Below, piece after piece: positions 6,283 to 11,755 of a stretch of 11,755 nucleotides of DNA (position 1 is its first letter; each line of letters begins with the position of its first letter). The translations under genes were made by a program, and so were the position numbers. The stretch is from DASULK01 sp036381835 (GTDB taxonomy: Bacteria; Actinomycetota; Actinomycetes; Mycobacteriales; Micromonosporaceae). The stretch spans positions 1 through 11,755 of the forward strand of contig DASVCA010000003.1 in assembly GCA_036381835.1 (NCBI GenBank). Reading direction: 5' to 3'. The notes below the pieces were generated by a model. It made no database searches. It saw nothing but the letters and a program-made list of their open reading frames with translations, and was not told the DNA's origin.

Positions 6283-6944
6283 CCGGTGACCGTCAACGGC
6301 ACCGGGTCACTGTGCTTCGTACCGAGCCGGCCGTAGATCTGATACTCGTCTGCTGCGGCGACCTGGCCCGCGGCGGCCCCGCCGGCGCAGGCCGTGCTCT
6401 CCTTGCCGTTCCAGGCGACCCGGTACTCGTGGGCGATGTTCGGCGGGAAGCTCACCACGTTCGAGCCCTGGGCGGTGCCGCAGGTATCGGACGACCAGAC
6501 CCGCTGCGCTCCGGCCATGAGGTAGACCTCCTGCGCGTCCGGGCCGACGTCCAGGTCACAGGTGCGGTCGGAGATGTTCTTGATGGTGAGCTTGATCTCG
6601 ACGGTGCCACCCCGCGGCATGCTGCTGCGCGACGGCGCGACCGTCACCTGGATCTCGCTGTCGGCACACGCCTTCCCGGCCGGTGCCGGCGAGGGCTCCG
6701 GCCCGTTCGACTCGTCCACCACCGGGTCGACGGTCGGCTCGGCGCTCGGCGGGTCGCTGGTCGGGGTGTGCACCGACGTGGTGGCCTGCGGGGATGAGGT
6801 CTGCTCGGGGTTGGCCGCCTGCTTCTGTTCCGGTCCGCTACACGAATAGACGATGACCAGTACGAAGAGCAGCACCACGCCGAGCACCATCGCCCGACGT
6901 CGCCAGTAGACGGCAGGGGGCAGGGGGCCAACCGTCAGTCGCAT
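6279..6944 (-). CDS. Membrane-anchored extracytoplasmic protein, conserved in actinobacteria
   Basis: Predicted 221-residue protein. A short cytoplasmic start with arginines (15-17) leads into one hydrophobic segment (about 18-33) ending in VYSC at 32-35. That could be a loose lipobox (Cys35 lipidated) or simply a transmembrane anchor. A flexible linker rich in Pro, Ser, Thr and Gln (36-90) follows, then a compact beta-type domain (92-221) with four cysteines (93, 129, 155, 186) and the signature RVWSSDTC (148-155). The pattern resembles the conserved membrane protein that lies just after disA in mycobacteria (Rv3587c, from memory). That would make this the normal disA neighbour, now separated by the accessory segment. 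GTGAGG lies four bases before the ATG. Function is unknown; a DUF4232-like fold is possible. Confidence 0.8.
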   Translation of the reverse strand: MRLTVGPLPPAVYWRRRAMVLGVVLLFVLVIVYSCSGPEQKQAANPEQTSSPQATTSVHTPTSDPPSAEPTVDPVVDESNGPEPSPAPAGKACADSEIQVTVAPSRSSMPRGGTVEIKLTIKNISDRTCDLDVGPDAQEVYLMAGAQRVWSSDTCGTAQGSNVVSFPPNIAHEYRVAWNGKESTACAGGAAAGQVAAADEYQIYGRLGTKHSDPVPLTVTG

Positions 6945-6983
6945 AATGCCTCACGCTATCGAGTTAGGCGGCATTGATCACAA

Positions 6984-7018
6984 CGACTCGCCGGGCCTCG
7001 CGAGCGGGAGACGAGTCG
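6984..7018. repeat. Nested stem-loop between def and the membrane-protein gene
   Basis: CGACTCG (6984-6990) pairs exactly with CGAGTCG (7012-7018), and the 21-base interior contains the perfect palindrome CTCGCGAG (6997-7004). No T-run follows on the minus strand. It could end or attenuate def-operon transcription or be an operator for the next gene downstream. A second pair, AATGCC (6945-6950) with GGCATT (6970-6975), lies between it and the membrane-protein start codon. Confidence 0.35.
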
Positions 7019-7106
7019 CGGCCGAACCACCGCGTCACGGGGCGAAACCACCGCACGCAGCGGGAAGCATAACGGTTCGGTCAAGCAGCGGCGGCACCGG
7101 CCGGGA

Positions 7107-7664
7107 TCACAGGTAGACCTTGCGGGGATAGACGGCGTGCGCCCCGGCGACCCGGTCGAGGAACAACATCCCGTCACAATGGTCGATCTCATGCTGCACG
7201 GCCCGGGCCTCGAAAGCGTCGGTGGCAAGCCGCACCGGCTCGCCCGTACCGGGCAGCACGCCCTCCACCACGAGTCGGCCGGCCCGCTTGACGTCCCCGG
7301 TCAGATGCGGGACCGACATGCACCCCTCGCGGCCCACCTTCCAACGGCTGGCCTCCACGACCTTCGCATTGCAGAGCACGAACGTGCCGTGGACGGTCAG
7401 CGCCTTCGGATGGCCCGTCACGTCCACCGCGAACACCTGCACCCCCACCCCGATCTGCACAGCGGCGAGCCCGACACAGCCTGGGGACACCCGCATGGTG
7501 GCCACCAGGTCGGCGGCGAGCCGTACCACCTCGGGATCCGCCGGATCCACCGGCTCAGCGGGTCGGGACAGCACCGGATGCGGCGCGGTGACGACCGGTC
7601 GCACCCGGCCGGCACCGAGCTCCTGCGGGGTCCAGTCGCCGAATGGGGAGCTTTCCGAACTCAC
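7107..7664 (-). CDS. def: Peptide deformylase
   Basis: Metalloenzyme that removes the formyl group from the N-terminal methionine of new proteins in the cytoplasm. The 185-residue product has all three deformylase motifs: GLAAVQ (65-70), EGCMS (113-117, metal ligand Cys115) and HEIDH (158-162, ligands His158 and His162, catalytic Glu159), so it should be active. Details differ from the textbook consensus: CVGLAAVQ instead of GxGLAAPQ, and HEIDHCDG where HExDHLxG is usual. The CVGLAA form is common in one actinobacterial branch as I recall it, so it is not by itself a defect. The start is a GTG that overlaps the stop of the ACT-domain gene by four bases (GTGA), a strong sign of coupled translation and the reason for choosing this start. 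A separate deformylase may exist elsewhere in the genome. Confidence 0.93.
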   Translation of the reverse strand: MSSESSPFGDWTPQELGAGRVRPVVTAPHPVLSRPAEPVDPADPEVVRLAADLVATMRVSPGCVGLAAVQIGVGVQVFAVDVTGHPKALTVHGTFVLCNAKVVEASRWKVGREGCMSVPHLTGDVKRAGRLVVEGVLPGTGEPVRLATDAFEARAVQHEIDHCDGMLFLDRVAGAHAVYPRKVYL

Positions 7665-8173
7665 AGCACATCCGTCTCCGCTCGACGCAGCGTCACCTCG
7701 ACGTCGAGCTCACGCGCGGTCTCCGCCAGCCGCAGGGACACGTCGTCCGCCGAACCCGGCGGCAGGTCCACCTCGGCGAGCAGGACGTAGAGCGAGTCAC
7801 GCAGCCGGGTGGTCAGGTCCGTGATGTTGCCGCCGGCTTGCGCCACCACCCGGGTCACGGCCGCGACGATGCCGAGCCGGTCGGCCCCGTGCACGCTCAG
7901 CACATACGGCTCGCCGGTGTACCGGTCCTCGGCGTCCGCCCGAACCTCGCGGACCGTCGCCACCAGGCTGCCGTCGGCGGTGATGGGCACCAGGGCGGCC
8001 TCGGCCGCAGCGGCGTCCGGCCCGGTGCACACCAGGGTCATCGCGAAATGCCCGCGCAGGCGGGTCATGGTCGAATCGGTCAGGTTCGCGCCGATGCCGG
8101 CCAGGCGATCGGCGACGTCAGCCACGATTCCCGGCCGATCCTGGCCGATGACGGTGATCGCAAGCTCGCTCAC
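7661..8173 (-). CDS. Double ACT-domain protein (GcvR-like)
   Basis: The 170-residue product consists almost wholly of two ACT domains (about 4-80 and 89-166). Each carries the ligand-loop signature at the end of its first strand: DRPGIV at 12-17 and DRLGIV at 98-103. ACT domains bind amino acids and usually control an enzyme or regulator. The two-ACT layout is that of GcvR, a regulator of glycine cleavage in proteobacteria; in actinobacteria the target is not established, so I give no symbol. The frame is open much further upstream, to 8515, but that part is antisense to mutY. The GTG at 8173 starts exactly before the first ACT strand (SELAITVIG). No good ribosome binding site precedes it, so leaderless initiation is possible. 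It is the first gene of an operon with def. Confidence 0.85.
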   Translation of the reverse strand: MSELAITVIGQDRPGIVADVADRLAGIGANLTDSTMTRLRGHFAMTLVCTGPDAAAAEAALVPITADGSLVATVREVRADAEDRYTGEPYVLSVHGADRLGIVAAVTRVVAQAGGNITDLTTRLRDSLYVLLAEVDLPPGSADDVSLRLAETARELDVEVTLRRAETDVL

Positions 8174-8312
8174 TAGATCAGCATGCCCGAGCAAGATGAT
8201 CTTTGTGCCCGTACCCCGTGCTCCGCCCACTGGGCGGGACATGGCCAAGCCACCGCGCATGTCAGGATCGACAGCCGGGCTTCGGCGGGAAGCAGGGACC
8301 GGGGAGAGGACA
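8174..8312. promoter_or_regulatory. Divergent promoter region of the ACT gene and mutY
   Basis: This 139-base gap must hold start signals for both directions. It has two perfect palindromes: AAGAT-G-ATCTT (8193-8203), about 20 bases upstream of the ACT start, and CCGCCCA-C-TGGGCGG (8223-8237), near the middle. Either could be an operator acting on both genes. No strong -10/-35 pair is visible. The mutY side ends in a purine-rich ribosome binding site, GGGGAGAGGA (8301-8310). Confidence 0.4.
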
Positions 8313-9194
8313 GTGAAGGCGACGCTCGCGGCTGCGGCCATCGACTGGTACGACGAGAACGCGCGTGATCTGCCGTGGCGGCACCCCGGGGTGAGCCCGT
8401 GGGCGATCCTGGTTAGCGAGATCATGCTGCAGCAGACGCCGGTCGCCCGGGTGCTGCCGGTCTGGCGGGCGTGGCTGGACCGATGGCCGAAGCCGGCGGC
8501 GCTGGCGGCGGACACCCCCGCCGCCGCGATCCGGATGTGGGGTCGCCTCGGCTACCCGCGCCGGGCGCTACGCCTGCACGAGTGCGCAGTCGCCCTGGTC
8601 GAGCGGCACGCGGGGCGGGTACCGGACCGGCTCGACGAGTTGCTGGCCCTGCCCGGGGTGGGCGGCTACACCGCGCGCGCGGTGGCCGCGTTCGCCTACG
8701 GACAGCGGCACCCGGTCGTCGACACCAACGTGCGGCGCCTCATCGCCCGTGCCGTGACCGGTGCGCCGGACGCCGGTCCGACGACCCGGGCCGCCGATCT
8801 CGCCGCCACCGAGCGACTACTGCCGGCCGAGCCGGCCCGGGCAGCCCGGGCCAGTGCCGCGTTCATGGAGCTGGGCGCGCTGGTCTGCACCGCACGTACA
8901 CCGCGCTGCGCGGCCTGCCCGCTGGTCACTGTCTGCGCGTGGCGGGCCGCCGGCCGTCCGGCGCCGACCGGACCGAGCCGTCGGCCGCAGCCGTACGCGG
9001 GCACCGACCGGCAGGTACGCGGCAGGCTCCTCGCGGTGCTGCGCGAGGCCAGCGGCCCGGTGTCCCGGGAGCGGCTCGACCCGGTGTGGGCCGATGCCGC
9101 CCAGCGGGCTCGGGCGCTGGCCGGCCTCGTCGCGGACGGCCTGGTGGAGCCGGTCGGCGACGACGCGTACCGGCTCGCCGGGGACGGCGCGTAG
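8313..9194 (+). CDS. mutY: A/G-specific adenine glycosylase MutY
   Basis: MutY removes adenine mispaired with 8-oxoguanine, preventing G-to-T mutation. The 293-residue product has the catalytic Glu36 in SEIMLQQT, the helix-hairpin-helix LPGVGGYTA (113-121), the catalytic Asp137 in VVDTNVRR, and a 4Fe-4S cluster motif C-x6-C-x2-C-x5-C at Cys192, 199, 202 and 208. After the cluster comes only a short tail (about 215-293) in place of the longer NUDIX-like 8-oxoG recognition domain of E. coli MutY. This agrees with the roughly 300-residue mycobacterial enzyme. The GTG at 8313 is chosen for its strong GGAGAGGA site; ATG 8241 and 8259 are in frame but precede low-conservation sequence and lack such a site. 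It is divergent from the ACT-def operon and convergent with clpC. Confidence 0.94.
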   Translation: MKATLAAAAIDWYDENARDLPWRHPGVSPWAILVSEIMLQQTPVARVLPVWRAWLDRWPKPAALAADTPAAAIRMWGRLGYPRRALRLHECAVALVERHAGRVPDRLDELLALPGVGGYTARAVAAFAYGQRHPVVDTNVRRLIARAVTGAPDAGPTTRAADLAATERLLPAEPARAARASAAFMELGALVCTARTPRCAACPLVTVCAWRAAGRPAPTGPSRRPQPYAGTDRQVRGRLLAVLREASGPVSRERLDPVWADAAQRARALAGLVADGLVEPVGDDAYRLAGDGA

Positions 9195-9208
9195 GGCGGC
9201 GCGGAAAA

Positions 9209-9244
9209 GGTTCGGCCCGGCGGGTTACGCCGCCGGGCCGAACC
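9209..9244 (-). terminator. Strong intrinsic terminator of clpC
   Basis: A perfect 15-bp stem (GGTTCGGCCCGGCGG at 9209-9223 with its complement at 9230-9244) encloses a 6-base loop. Read on the minus strand it is followed by TTTTCCGC, so it is a Rho-independent terminator for clpC. On the plus strand there is no T-run, but the hairpin may still help end mutY transcription. Confidence 0.88.
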
Positions 9245-9267
9245 CCGCTGTCAGAGGACCTGTTCGA

Positions 9268-11755
<2,488 letters not shown>

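Noticed and set aside
6067..6336. 89-codon plus-strand frame
   Set aside because: It runs antisense into the conserved membrane-protein gene and shows no recognisable motif; the 11-bp inverted repeat overlaps its start.
7809..8312. Longer MutY starting at 7809, 8241 or 8259
   Set aside because: The part before 8241 is antisense to the ACT gene; GTG 8313 has the best ribosome binding site and gives the usual family length.
8174..8515. Longer ACT-domain protein starting at 8515
   Set aside because: The extra N-terminus is antisense to mutY and has no ACT-family similarity; the GTG at 8173 sits at the domain start.

Overview
The window is GC-rich actinobacterial DNA. Protein-level resemblance to RadA, DisA, MutY and ClpC as I remember them from Micromonospora/Salinispora and Mycobacterium points to a member of the Micromonosporaceae; the genus cannot be fixed from the sequence alone.

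Layout: radA (5-1462, +) and disA (1582-2769, +) form a DNA-repair / cyclic-di-AMP pair. A decayed IS5-type transposase remnant (about 2768-3105) starts on the disA stop codon. It opens a visibly less GC-rich stretch to about 6278. This stretch holds a gap with several inverted repeats and a possible minus-strand gene fragment, then two overlapping plus-strand genes: a secreted Trp-rich protein with four cysteines (3408-4478) and an exported alpha/beta-hydrolase of the S33 (proline-iminopeptidase) type (4472-5845). A structured 430-base gap follows. I read the stretch as accessory DNA inserted between disA and its usual downstream, oppositely oriented neighbour.

From 6279 the conserved chromosome resumes on the minus strand: a membrane-anchored protein (6279-6944), peptide deformylase def (7107-7664) and a double-ACT-domain protein (7661-8173) whose stop overlaps the def start by four bases. 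mutY (8313-9194, +) is divergent from the ACT gene and convergent with clpC (9268 to beyond 11755, -). A strong hairpin between mutY and clpC has its T-run on the clpC side.

Functionally the core is genome maintenance (RadA branch migration, DisA DNA-integrity sensing, MutY repair of 8-oxoG:A) plus protein maturation and quality control (deformylase, ClpC unfoldase). The two most unusual things are the ClpC N-terminal repeat, which is a hybrid carrying the body of repeat 2 where the repeat-1 body is expected (identical protein, nine synonymous differences), and the two-gene secreted cassette beside the IS remnant, whose hydrolase gene has three rare TTA codons. I could not identify a known defence, toxin or biosynthetic system in the accessory stretch.
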